Assembly: GCA_934096715.1 (NCBI GenBank)
Contig: CAKOMQ010000034.1
Coordinates: 1-8,726, forward strand
Source: an uncultured Bacilli bacterium
Lineage (GTDB): Bacteria > Bacillota_I > Bacilli_A > RF39 > UBA660
DNA: 8,726 bases
Reading direction: 5' to 3'
Below, one piece after another: positions 1-6,037 of this stretch. Below the pieces are notes generated by a model that saw only the letters and a list, made by a program, of their open reading frames with translations, did not search any database and was not told the origin of the DNA. Position 1 is the stretch's first letter. Every line of letters begins with the position of its first letter. Both the position numbers and the translations under genes were made by a program.

Positions 1-2070
1 AAAGTATCAGAAACAAGTATGTGTTATTTATATTTTGATAAATATAAGTCTACTACTTTTGCAGATCAATTAATTGACTCAGGTAACTTATGGCAAAGTA
101 ATTTAGAAGGAGATGGCTATAGATATACAGGAAGTGGCGCAGTAGGAACATCAACTAATCCAAATAACTTTATATGTTTCGGTACAACAAATAAATCTGC
201 TTGTACAGCAAATCAAGATAAATATATGTATAGAGTATTAGGAGTATTTGCGGATGCAAATGGAGATAATCATGTTAAACTAATTAAATACAAACAATTA
301 ATATCAGCAAAATGGAATGATACAAATGCAGATGTAAATTGGGAAAATAGTACATTATATGCAAGTTTAAATGGTTCTGGATTCCTAACAAACACAACAT
401 ATGATTACTTGCAAAATACAACATGGTCAAATAAAATAGAAAACTGGACATGGAGTGCAGTAAATACACTAACTAATAGTAATAGGGGGCCAAATTATTA
501 TAGCATAACAACTGAGCAAATGTATTTACATGAAATGAATAGAACAGGAAAATCTAGTGCAGTAGGTGAATGGACAAATCCTGTTGCAAAAATAGGATTA
601 ATGTACGCAAGTGATTATCAAATGTCATTGGGTTCAAGTGCTTTAGCACTAACAGGATCATCAAATGCAAGTACATTAAAAACAGGCTGGATGCATTCAA
701 GTAATAATGATACTACAAAGAAAACATGGGAATGGACGCTTTCTCGTATTGGGGCTGGTAGTGGCCGCTTCATTGCGTGGCTTGTCTATAGCGACGGTAG
801 CGTGCGCGGCGACTACGTGGATAACTCCTTTGGTGTGCGCCCAGTCTTCTATCTTACATCGAGTCAAGCATATTTGGGCGGAAATGGGTCACTTGACGAT
901 CCGTTCATGCTAGATACATCTTCTGGTAGTACAAAACTAGCAGTTTCAACATCTGCAACTGGATCAACATTAATAGCAGCGATAACAAAAGGAACAGGTA
1001 ATTTAAATAAATATTGTATAAATAATAAAGCAAGTATAAATGATTGTGAATGGAAGAGTGTGACGAGTACTACAATAACTTATAATATGGCTAGTGAAGG
1101 AACATATTATGTACATGTAATAGATGATGCTGGATATATAGCACATTCTTCATATACATGTAAAACATGGGATTATAGTAAATCATTAGCCGATAATTTA
1201 ATTGATTCAGGTAACTTATGGCAAAGTGGACTAGAAGGTGATGGATATCGATATGTCGGAAGTGGCGCAGTAGGAACTAGTACTAATCCAAATAACTTTA
1301 TATGTTTTGGTACAAAGGATAAATCTACTTGTACAACAAATCAAGATAAATACATGTATAGAGTACTAGGAGTATTTTCAGATTCAAATGGAGAAAACCA
1401 TGTTAAATTAATCAAATTTAAACAGTTAGGTGAATATGCATGGAATTCTAAATATACAACTGATATATCATGGGAAAATAGTGATATGTATATAGGACTT
1501 AATGGAAGTTATTTCTTAACAAATACAACATATGATTACTTACAAAAAACAGAATGGTCAAACAAAATAGAAAAATGGACATGGAGCGCTGTAAATACAA
1601 AAACAAATAGTAATAGCAGTCTACATTATTATAATGTATCACCAAGCCAAATATATTTACATGAAATGAACAGGACGGGAAAAACGAGTACAGTAGGAGA
1701 ATGGACAACTCCAAGTGCAAAAATAGGTTTAATGTATGCAAGTGATTATGCACTGTCATTGGGTTCAAGTGCTTTAGCACTATCAACCGGAACTGGCGAA
1801 AATCAAACTTTATTAAAAACAGGCTGGATGCATCAAAGTAATAATGACACGACAAAGAGCACATGGGAATGGACGCTTTCTCGTCGTGGGGAACAACATG
1901 CTGCCTTTTATGGGTGGCCAGTGAATAACTACGGCAGTGTGGGCAGCAACGGCACATCTTACAACGAAGTAAACTATGGGTATGGTGCGCGTCCAGTCTT
2001 CTATCTTACATCGAATCAGGCAATTTTGGATGGAACAGGTACTTTAGAAGATCCTATCATGCTTAATTAA
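1..2070 (+). CDS. Large tandem-repeat, probably surface-exposed protein with two C-type-lectin-like domains (5' end outside window)
   Basis: The frame is open from base 1, before the first ATG at 19, so the true start lies upstream; 689 residues are visible. They form two homologous domains of about 290 residues, both beginning near LIDSGNLWQS and ending GTG(T/S)L(E/D)DP(I/F)ML. Between them is a stretch of about 90 residues containing two-Cys and GTYYVHVIDDAG motifs, which reads as an Ig-like linker. Each domain ends in a pattern WEWTLSR..., W.V...GSV..., G(V/A)RPVFYLTS. From memory this resembles DUF6273-type and C-type-lectin-fold domains of gut Firmicutes, often extracellular. Ser, Thr, Asn and Tyr richness fits an exported protein, but any signal peptide or pilin-like leader would be upstream and is not seen. 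No LPXTG or C-terminal membrane helix follows. A terminator lies downstream at 2140-2166. Ligand binding is inferred from fold resemblance only. Confidence 0.85.
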   Translation, partial: KVSETSMCYLYFDKYKSTTFADQLIDSGNLWQSNLEGDGYRYTGSGAVGTSTNPNNFICFGTTNKSACTANQDKYMYRVLGVFADANGDNHVKLIKYKQLISAKWNDTNADVNWENSTLYASLNGSGFLTNTTYDYLQNTTWSNKIENWTWSAVNTLTNSNRGPNYYSITTEQMYLHEMNRTGKSSAVGEWTNPVAKIGLMYASDYQMSLGSSALALTGSSNASTLKTGWMHSSNNDTTKKTWEWTLSRIGAGSGRFIAWLVYSDGSVRGDYVDNSFGVRPVFYLTSSQAYLGGNGSLDDPFMLDTSSGSTKLAVSTSATGSTLIAAITKGTGNLNKYCINNKASINDCEWKSVTSTTITYNMASEGTYYVHVIDDAGYIAHSSYTCKTWDYSKSLADNLIDSGNLWQSGLEGDGYRYVGSGAVGTSTNPNNFICFGTKDKSTCTTNQDKYMYRVLGVFSDSNGENHVKLIKFKQLGEYAWNSKYTTDISWENSDMYIGLNGSYFLTNTTYDYLQKTEWSNKIEKWTWSAVNTKTNSNSSLHYYNVSPSQIYLHEMNRTGKTSTVGEWTTPSAKIGLMYASDYALSLGSSALALSTGTGENQTLLKTGWMHQSNNDTTKSTWEWTLSRRGEQHAAFYGWPVNNYGSVGSNGTSYNEVNYGYGARPVFYLTSNQAILDGTGTLEDPIMLN
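58..912 (+). repeat. Tandem domain unit 1 within the surface protein gene
   Basis: First copy of the in-frame repeat, encoding a segment from FADQLIDSGNLW to DPFML. It is clearly homologous to the copy at 1186-2067. Conserved blocks include EGDGYRY.GSGAVGTST, TNTTYDYLQ, KIE.WTWSAVNT, YLHEMNRTGK, KIGLMYASDY and WEWTLSR. Identity at DNA level is patchy: exact tracts such as 623-651 (equal to 1754-1782, 29 nt) alternate with diverged stretches. The upstream residues, ending in FDKYKSTT, resemble those before unit 2 (CKTWDYSKS), so a further copy may precede the window. Confidence 0.88.
748..840 (+). other. GC-rich variable core of domain unit 1
   Basis: This 93-nt stretch lies between two sequences that are identical in both units: 724-747 (24 nt) on the left and 841-862 (22 nt) on the right. 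Over 721-840 I count 67 G/C of 120 (56%), against 40 of 120 in 481-600 (33%). Codon use changes too: Arg is CGT/CGC here but AGA in the surrounding repeat. The residues include a Trp, a DGSV turn and the G-V-R-P approach. Position and composition suggest the ligand-facing variable segment of a C-type-lectin fold; that role is inferred. Confidence 0.6.
1186..2067 (+). repeat. Tandem domain unit 2 within the surface protein gene
   Basis: Second copy of the in-frame repeat, from LADNLIDSGNLW to DPIML, ending one codon before the stop. It is slightly longer than unit 1 (882 against 855 nt). Much of the difference is in the variable core, which is 108 nt here and 93 nt in unit 1, with additional short indels such as STGTGENQTLLK against TGSSNASTLK. 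Both indel classes keep the frame. Confidence 0.88.
1885..1992 (+). other. GC-rich variable core of domain unit 2
   Basis: This 108-nt counterpart of the unit 1 core is flanked by the same identical sequences (1861-1884 and 1993-2014). Over 1861-1980 I count 61 G/C of 120 (51%). Only G-G, W.V, GSV and the final G.R framework match unit 1; most other residues differ and the core carries five extra codons. Several aligned codons differ at bases one or two while keeping T or C in the third position, for example ATT/CGT, AGT/CAT, CGC/GCC and GAC/TAC. A few others differ silently, for example TTC/TTT and GGT/GGC. Confidence 0.6.
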
Positions 2071-2086
2071 TATTGGTATAAAGAAT

Positions 2087-2123
2087 ATCTACTAATGCTT
2101 TCTATCTATCTTATATAGTAGAT
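2087..2123 (+). other. Long-loop hairpin in the 3' untranslated region of the surface protein gene
   Basis: ATCTACTA at 2087-2094 is the exact reverse complement of TAGTAGAT at 2116-2123, leaving a 21-nt loop. No T-run follows directly, so it is not itself a terminator; the terminator is 17 nt further on. TATCTAT (2103-2109) in its loop could instead pair with ATAGATA (2134-2140), so alternative folds are possible. It may protect the 3' end of the transcript, or it may be chance in AT-rich DNA. Confidence 0.35.
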
Positions 2124-2139
2124 GTCTTTATATATAGAT

Positions 2140-2166
2140 AAGCTTTCCTTAATGGAGAGCTTTTTT
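2140..2166 (+). terminator. Rho-independent terminator after the surface protein gene
   Basis: AAGCTTTCC (2140-2148) pairs with GGAGAGCTT (2154-2162) through nine pairs including one G-U, with a five-base loop, and runs into T's to 2166. It ends the upstream transcript and separates it from the cdaA promoter. Confidence 0.85.
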
Positions 2167-2188
2167 GATAAATTGATAAGTTTTAAGG

Positions 2189-2217
2189 TTGTTAATAAAG
2201 ATTATAAATGTTATAAT
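2189..2217 (+). promoter_or_regulatory. Sigma-A-type promoter for cdaA-cdaR
   Basis: A -35 TTGTTA (2189-2194), a 17-nt spacer and a perfect -10 TATAAT (2212-2217), with an extended -10 TG one base upstream (2209-2210). Transcription would start near 2224, leaving a short leader that holds the AAGGATGG ribosome site. Because the -35 lies at 2189, a TTG start there for CdaA is very unlikely. Confidence 0.75.
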
Positions 2218-2245
2218 TATAATCGTAAAAAAGGATGGTGTATGT

Positions 2246-3064
2246 ATGGATTTAACATCTATATGGAATGTAGTAACAAAGATACTAGATATTCTTATTA
2301 TATGGATAGCGTTCTACTATATATTAAAAAATGTTAAAAATAATATAAAAATGGTTTTAATAGTTAAAGGAGTTCTTATAATTTTAGTAGTTAAAATTGT
2401 AAGTGATATATTTAACTTAAATACAGTTGGTGTAATACTAGAATACTTAGTAGCGTGGGGACCACTTGCTCTTATAGTAATATTTCAGCCAGAAATTAGA
2501 AGTGTTCTTGAATCTCTTGGTAGAACTCAATTATTGGGTAGACATAAAATACTTACTTTAGATGAAAGAGAAAAAGTAGTTTATGAAATAATGAAATCTA
2601 TTGAATATTTAAAAAAGAATCGTATCGGAGCTTTAATGGTTATTGAAAGAGAAGTTTCATTGCAAGAATACATAGAACCTGCAACAAAAGTGTATGCAGA
2701 TGTGACTGATTCTTTATTGGAAACAATATTCTTTCCTAATTCACCAATGCATGATGGTGGTGTAATTATTCAAGGAGACAGAATTACATGTGCAGGAGCA
2801 GTATTTAAAACAAGTATGAATCCAAGCATATCTAAAAGACTTGGTACACGTCATAGAGCGGCTTTAGGTATTGCGGAAGAAAGTGATGCGATAGCACTAG
2901 TGGTTAGTGAAGAGAGCGGAAGAATATCTATTGCCGTAAATAATGAACTTCATTATAATTTAACACTTGATGAGTTTAGAATGATGTTAATAGATGAATT
3001 ATCACCTAAAACAGAAGTGTTCTTTGAAGCAGATGATAGTGAAAGTGGTGATGATAATGAGTAA
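2246..3064 (+). CDS. cdaA: Diadenylate cyclase CdaA (c-di-AMP synthase, membrane-bound)
   Basis: Makes cyclic di-AMP from two ATP. The protein has 272 residues, almost exactly the length of B. subtilis CdaA. Three hydrophobic helices (about residues 13-27, 36-53 and 61-80) anchor it; the family motif FQPEIR (80-85) follows and leads into the cytosolic DisA_N domain. The nucleotide-site motifs are MHDGG (168-172) and GTRHR (200-204), then SEESGRISIA. The canonical DGA motif reads DGG here (D170-G171-G172). The ATG at 2246 is chosen because AAGGATGG at about 2231-2238 precedes it and its sequence matches the family N-terminus; an ATG at 2242 is in another frame. It is first in an operon with cdaR, which begins 8 nt before this gene ends. 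In many Firmicutes glmM comes third, but here a terminator follows cdaR. The family assignment is secure; activity with DGG is inferred. Confidence 0.96.
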   Translation: MDLTSIWNVVTKILDILIIWIAFYYILKNVKNNIKMVLIVKGVLIILVVKIVSDIFNLNTVGVILEYLVAWGPLALIVIFQPEIRSVLESLGRTQLLGRHKILTLDEREKVVYEIMKSIEYLKKNRIGALMVIEREVSLQEYIEPATKVYADVTDSLLETIFFPNSPMHDGGVIIQGDRITCAGAVFKTSMNPSISKRLGTRHRAALGIAEESDAIALVVSEESGRISIAVNNELHYNLTLDEFRMMLIDELSPKTEVFFEADDSESGDDNE

Positions 3065-4439
3065 GTTTTTTGGAAAATTATTTAAAATAATATTAGTATT
3101 ACTTGAGTCACTATATAATGTTATAGATAAAATAATAATTATGCCTATTAGTCGAGTAGTATATAATATTTCTAAATTAGGTAAGTCTAAGAACATAGAT
3201 TTTAATACTTATTTAAATAAGCCTAATTTCTTAATATTCTTATCTCTTATGTTAGCAATTCTTGCATTCTTACTTGTAGATAATAAAGTTATCAAGTTAG
3301 TAGAAAATGAAGCGGAAGTAATTAAAAATGTTAAAGTAAATGTTATATATAATGAAGAAGCATTTGTAATAGAAAATGTTCCAGATACAGTGGACATAAC
3401 AATTACAGGTCGTAAAAGTGATATTTACTTAGCTAAACAATTAAGTGATTTTAAAGTAGAATTAGATTTATCTAAATATAAGGAACCAGGTACGTATAAA
3501 GTGAAATTCACTTATAGTAAATCTATTGACTCAGTTAATTATAGTTTGAACCCTGGTTATGTAACAGTTACTATTAAAGATAAAGTTAGTGAAGTACATA
3601 CTGTATCTTATGACCTAATTAATGATAAATTAAATGGCAAGTTAAGTGTTAACAAAGTTAATTTAGATTCTAGTGAAGTTATTGTTAAAGGTAGTCAAGA
3701 TACTTTAGATAAAATAGCAAGTATAAAAGCTTTAGTAGATGTAACAGGTAAAGACTATAAAAATGCTGGTACATATGAAATTAATAATATTCCGCTTGTT
3801 GCATATGACAAGAAAGGTAAAATTATCGAAAATGTTGAAATAGTGCCTTCAACTCTTAGTGGTACAGTAGAATTAAAAAGTTATAAACAATCAGTTCCAC
3901 TAACAGTAAGTACTACTGGTAAATTAAAAAGTGGTAAAGCAATTGCAAGTCTATCTATTAATAATTCGTCATCATTTACTGTAGATATTTATGGGGAAGA
4001 AGAAGATATTAAGAAAATAACTTCTGTACCAGTATTTATAAATGTAGATGGATTAGGTAAAGAAAATACTAAAACTTATAATGTTACTATATCTAAACCA
4101 ACAGGTGTAAGATATTTAAGCACAAAAAATGTAACTATAACGGCTACATTTGGGGAAGAAACTCAAAGAACAGTAGATATAACTGATATAGGATTTAAAG
4201 AAGGTAGTATTCCACAAGGATACTCTCCTAATATAATTTCAACTCAATCAACTCCTGTTCAAGTCAAAGGTGTTAAATCAAATATTGATGGAATCACAGC
4301 AAGTGATATTAAAGCATATGTTGATTTATCTGGACTTGGTGAAGGAACACATGAAGTAGAAGTTAAAATAGATAATAATAATCCGCTTGTATCTTATGTA
4401 GTATCTTCAACTATAACAATAAAGATATCTAAGGATTAA
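3057..4439 (+). CDS. cdaR: CdaR, YbbR-domain regulator of diadenylate cyclase
   Basis: A membrane-anchored partner that modulates CdaA activity from outside the membrane. It is 460 residues, near the B. subtilis CdaR length. One transmembrane helix lies at about 58-75 (LIFLSLMLAILAFLLV core), followed by about four YbbR repeats (roughly 81-173, 178-273, 278-365 and 370-458). They show the recurring pattern of V.I.G....I..I...VDLS......GTYEV. The start ATG overlaps the cdaA stop, which suggests translational coupling; a GAAAGTGGTG stretch precedes it. The frame is open upstream to 2994 but that would run inside cdaA and give no recognisable sequence. Unusual is the N-terminal stretch of about 57 residues before the membrane helix, itself partly hydrophobic and amphipathic; the Bacillus protein goes almost directly into its helix. 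A hairpin terminator begins directly after the stop. Confidence 0.93.
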   Translation: MSKFFGKLFKIILVLLESLYNVIDKIIIMPISRVVYNISKLGKSKNIDFNTYLNKPNFLIFLSLMLAILAFLLVDNKVIKLVENEAEVIKNVKVNVIYNEEAFVIENVPDTVDITITGRKSDIYLAKQLSDFKVELDLSKYKEPGTYKVKFTYSKSIDSVNYSLNPGYVTVTIKDKVSEVHTVSYDLINDKLNGKLSVNKVNLDSSEVIVKGSQDTLDKIASIKALVDVTGKDYKNAGTYEINNIPLVAYDKKGKIIENVEIVPSTLSGTVELKSYKQSVPLTVSTTGKLKSGKAIASLSINNSSSFTVDIYGEEEDIKKITSVPVFINVDGLGKENTKTYNVTISKPTGVRYLSTKNVTITATFGEETQRTVDITDIGFKEGSIPQGYSPNIISTQSTPVQVKGVKSNIDGITASDIKAYVDLSGLGEGTHEVEVKIDNNNPLVSYVVSSTITIKISKD

Positions 4440-4475
4440 AAAATGTTGATAACATCCAAGTTATCAACATTTTTA
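4440..4475. terminator. Bidirectional terminator between convergent cdaR and DUF378 gene
   Basis: AAATGTTGATAAC (4441-4453) pairs perfectly over 13 bases with GTTATCAACATTT (4460-4472), with a six-base loop. The stem is flanked by A's on the left and T's on the right, so a U-tract follows it on either strand. The minus-strand gene ends inside its edge, at 4473. Confidence 0.92.
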
Positions 4476-4679
4476 TTTTACATCTGCATCAAAATGATTA
4501 AACAGTATTCCAATGTTTAATAAACCACAAATACCTACAATGGCATATATTATATTAGTGATACTAGAATCTTTACCAAATAAATTAGATACTAGATTAA
4601 AATCAAAGAATCCAACTAGTCCCCAATTTATCGCTCCTATAATAGTAATTACTAATGCGGTTTTTTGCAACGTTTCCAT
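4473..4679 (-). CDS. DUF378 family small membrane protein (YuzA-like)
   Basis: A 68-residue protein with two predicted membrane helices (about residues 7-24 and 41-60). It carries the family motif GAINWGLVG at 15-23, followed by a phenylalanine-rich turn and the YAIVGICGL segment typical of the DUF378 (YuzA) family. The function of the family is unknown. The start is supported by AAAGG at 4695-4691 on the minus strand, 11 nt upstream. It is the only minus-strand gene here, convergent with cdaR and divergent from the lipoprotein gene. Its stop lies within the shared terminator region. It is probably monocistronic. Confidence 0.88.
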   Translation of the reverse strand: METLQKTALVITIIGAINWGLVGFFDFNLVSNLFGKDSSITNIIYAIVGICGLLNIGILFNHFDADVK

Positions 4680-4701
4680 TAATCACACATCCTTTGCTAT
4701 T

Positions 4702-4731
4702 AGTATGTCAAAAAAAATAATTAATATACAA
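4702..4731 (-). promoter_or_regulatory. Possible promoter for the DUF378 gene
   Basis: On the minus strand TTGTAT (4731-4726), an 18-nt spacer and CATACT (4707-4702), preceded by TG in the extended -10 position. The match is mediocre and the divergent intergenic region is very AT-rich, so chance is possible. I saw no convincing promoter for the lipoprotein gene on the other strand. Confidence 0.3.
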
Positions 4732-4784
4732 GAATAATTAATAAAAATTTAAATATAGTTAATTAGAAAAGGAAGAGTGGTAGA

Positions 4785-5981
4785 ATGAAAAAGTTATTGG
4801 TAATTCTTGCAATGTTATTTATTGTAACAGGGTGTGGTAAAACATCAGAAAGCGATATTGTAAAAGAATTTAGTAATATGGTTGATAAAAGTAGGTCATA
4901 CAAAATTAATGGTACAATGGAAATATCTAATGATGAGGAAAAATTTGTTTATAATCTAGAAACATATTACATGAAGGATAATTATTATAAAGTTATACTA
5001 GTAAATCAAACAAATAACCATGAACAAATTATACTAAAAAACAAAAATGATGTTTATGTTATTACTCCTGAATTAAATAAGTCGTTTAAATTTCAAAGTG
5101 AATGGCCGGATAATTCAAGTCAAAGTTATTTATTAAAATCAATTAAAAAGGATTTAATGAGTGATAAGAATGTCAAGTTGCTAGAGAGTGATAATAGTTA
5201 TGTTATTAAATCTAAAGTAAATTATCCAAATAACCAAGAATTGGTAGAACAAAAAGTTTATTTTGATAAACAAATCAAATTAAAGAAAGTAGAAGTGCTA
5301 GATAAGAACGGAATAGTTAAAATTAAAGTAACTTTTAATAAGATAGATCTAAAAGCTAACTTAAAAGAAAAAGATTTTGATATTAAAGAATATGTTGATA
5401 AATTAGAAGATAACAATTGTATAGATAATAACTGTGATAAAACAGATAACACTAATAATGATATGAATAAACAAGAAAATAAAGAGAAAACTAAAGAATT
5501 TAGTCAAGATAATGAAAAGAATAACACAAATACTAGTGAAAATAGTAATGTTAAAAATGATCAAAATATAAAGAGTAACAATCAAACTATCGATAATAAT
5601 ACAAATAGTAATGAAAAACCATCAAGTTATAATTTAGATAGCGTAATATATCCATTATATATACCTGGAGAAACTCACTTAACTAATTCAGAAACTATTA
5701 AAACGGATGAAGGCAATAGAACTATACTTACATTTACTGGAGAAAAGAATTTTGTCATAATAGAAGAAATGTCTAAATCAGAACCATCAATGAAGATAGT
5801 TCCAGTATATGGAGAACCATTGTTATTACCAAACGCTATAGCGGCACTTACTGGCAATAGCCTTACCTGGGATTCAAATAATGTATCATATTATTTAGCT
5901 AGTACAGATCTATCAACAGAAGAAATGCTAACTATTGCTAAGTCATTAGGAAACACAACTTTAGTATCTAAGGAAAAATAA
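4785..5981 (+). CDS. Lipoprotein with LolA-like and DUF4367-like domains
   Basis: A 398-residue lipoprotein. A basic MKK start, a hydrophobic stretch and the lipobox VTGC place the lipidated Cys at residue 17, so it should sit on the outer face of the membrane. Residues about 20-205 read as a LolA/LolB-like beta-fold, as in GerS-type lipoproteins: repeated beta strands with Y.M.DN.YK and VYFDK....K.EV.D motifs. A linker of about 75 residues (about 207-281), dominated by Asn, Lys, Asp and Thr, follows and holds a CX4C pair (Cys212, Cys217). The C-terminal part (about 282-398) resembles DUF4367: YPLYIPG, a FVIIEE strand, a G.P..LPNA segment, then W....VSYYLAS..LS.EEML.IAKSL. A strong GGAAGAG ribosome site lies at 4771-4777. 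The role is unknown; both domains are elsewhere seen in envelope or stress-sensing proteins, which is only suggestive. Domain calls are from memory of family patterns. Confidence 0.8.
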   Translation: MKKLLVILAMLFIVTGCGKTSESDIVKEFSNMVDKSRSYKINGTMEISNDEEKFVYNLETYYMKDNYYKVILVNQTNNHEQIILKNKNDVYVITPELNKSFKFQSEWPDNSSQSYLLKSIKKDLMSDKNVKLLESDNSYVIKSKVNYPNNQELVEQKVYFDKQIKLKKVEVLDKNGIVKIKVTFNKIDLKANLKEKDFDIKEYVDKLEDNNCIDNNCDKTDNTNNDMNKQENKEKTKEFSQDNEKNNTNTSENSNVKNDQNIKSNNQTIDNNTNSNEKPSSYNLDSVIYPLYIPGETHLTNSETIKTDEGNRTILTFTGEKNFVIIEEMSKSEPSMKIVPVYGEPLLLPNAIAALTGNSLTWDSNNVSYYLASTDLSTEEMLTIAKSLGNTTLVSKEK

Positions 5982-5990
5982 CGATATTTC

Positions 5991-6019
5991 TTGATAATTA
6001 CCAAGTATTTAGTTATAAT
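5991..6019 (+). promoter_or_regulatory. Sigma-A-type promoter for the thioredoxin-like gene
   Basis: TTGATA (5991-5996), a 17-nt spacer and TATAAT (6014-6019): five of six and six of six consensus bases at ideal spacing. It starts only 9 nt after the lipoprotein stop. The predicted start of transcription near 6026 would leave about 12 nt before the ATG at 6038. Confidence 0.8.
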
Positions 6020-6037
6020 TGATATTGGGTGGTAATC

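Noticed and set aside
1499..1957. A 152-residue minus-strand open frame opposite the surface protein gene (others of the same kind at 284-469, 6952-7251 and elsewhere)
   Set aside because: It has no ribosome site or recognisable domain, and mirrors a strongly conserved repeat on the + strand; it is a shadow of low stop frequency.
58..2067. CRISPR array or mobile element as the reason for the repeats
   Set aside because: The repeats are long, in-frame protein domains without regular short repeats and spacers; no transposase or terminal inverted repeats are present.
2189..2245. An upstream start of CdaA adding 19 residues
   Set aside because: It would begin with TTG within the -35 element of a near-perfect promoter, and the added residues do not match the family; the ATG at 2246 has a proper ribosome site.
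4700..4784. A + strand promoter for the lipoprotein gene
   Set aside because: TATAGT at 4754 could be a -10, but no -35 lies at proper spacing and the region is nearly all A and T, so I could not support one.
5997..6036. ATTACC/GGTAAT inverted repeat around the -10 and ribosome site as an operator
   Set aside because: Only six bases match, in AT-rich DNA, and one half overlaps the ribosome site; chance is the simplest explanation.
6029..6037. GTG start for the thioredoxin-like protein
   Set aside because: It falls inside the apparent ribosome site and only about three bases after the predicted transcription start; the ATG at 6038 fits better.
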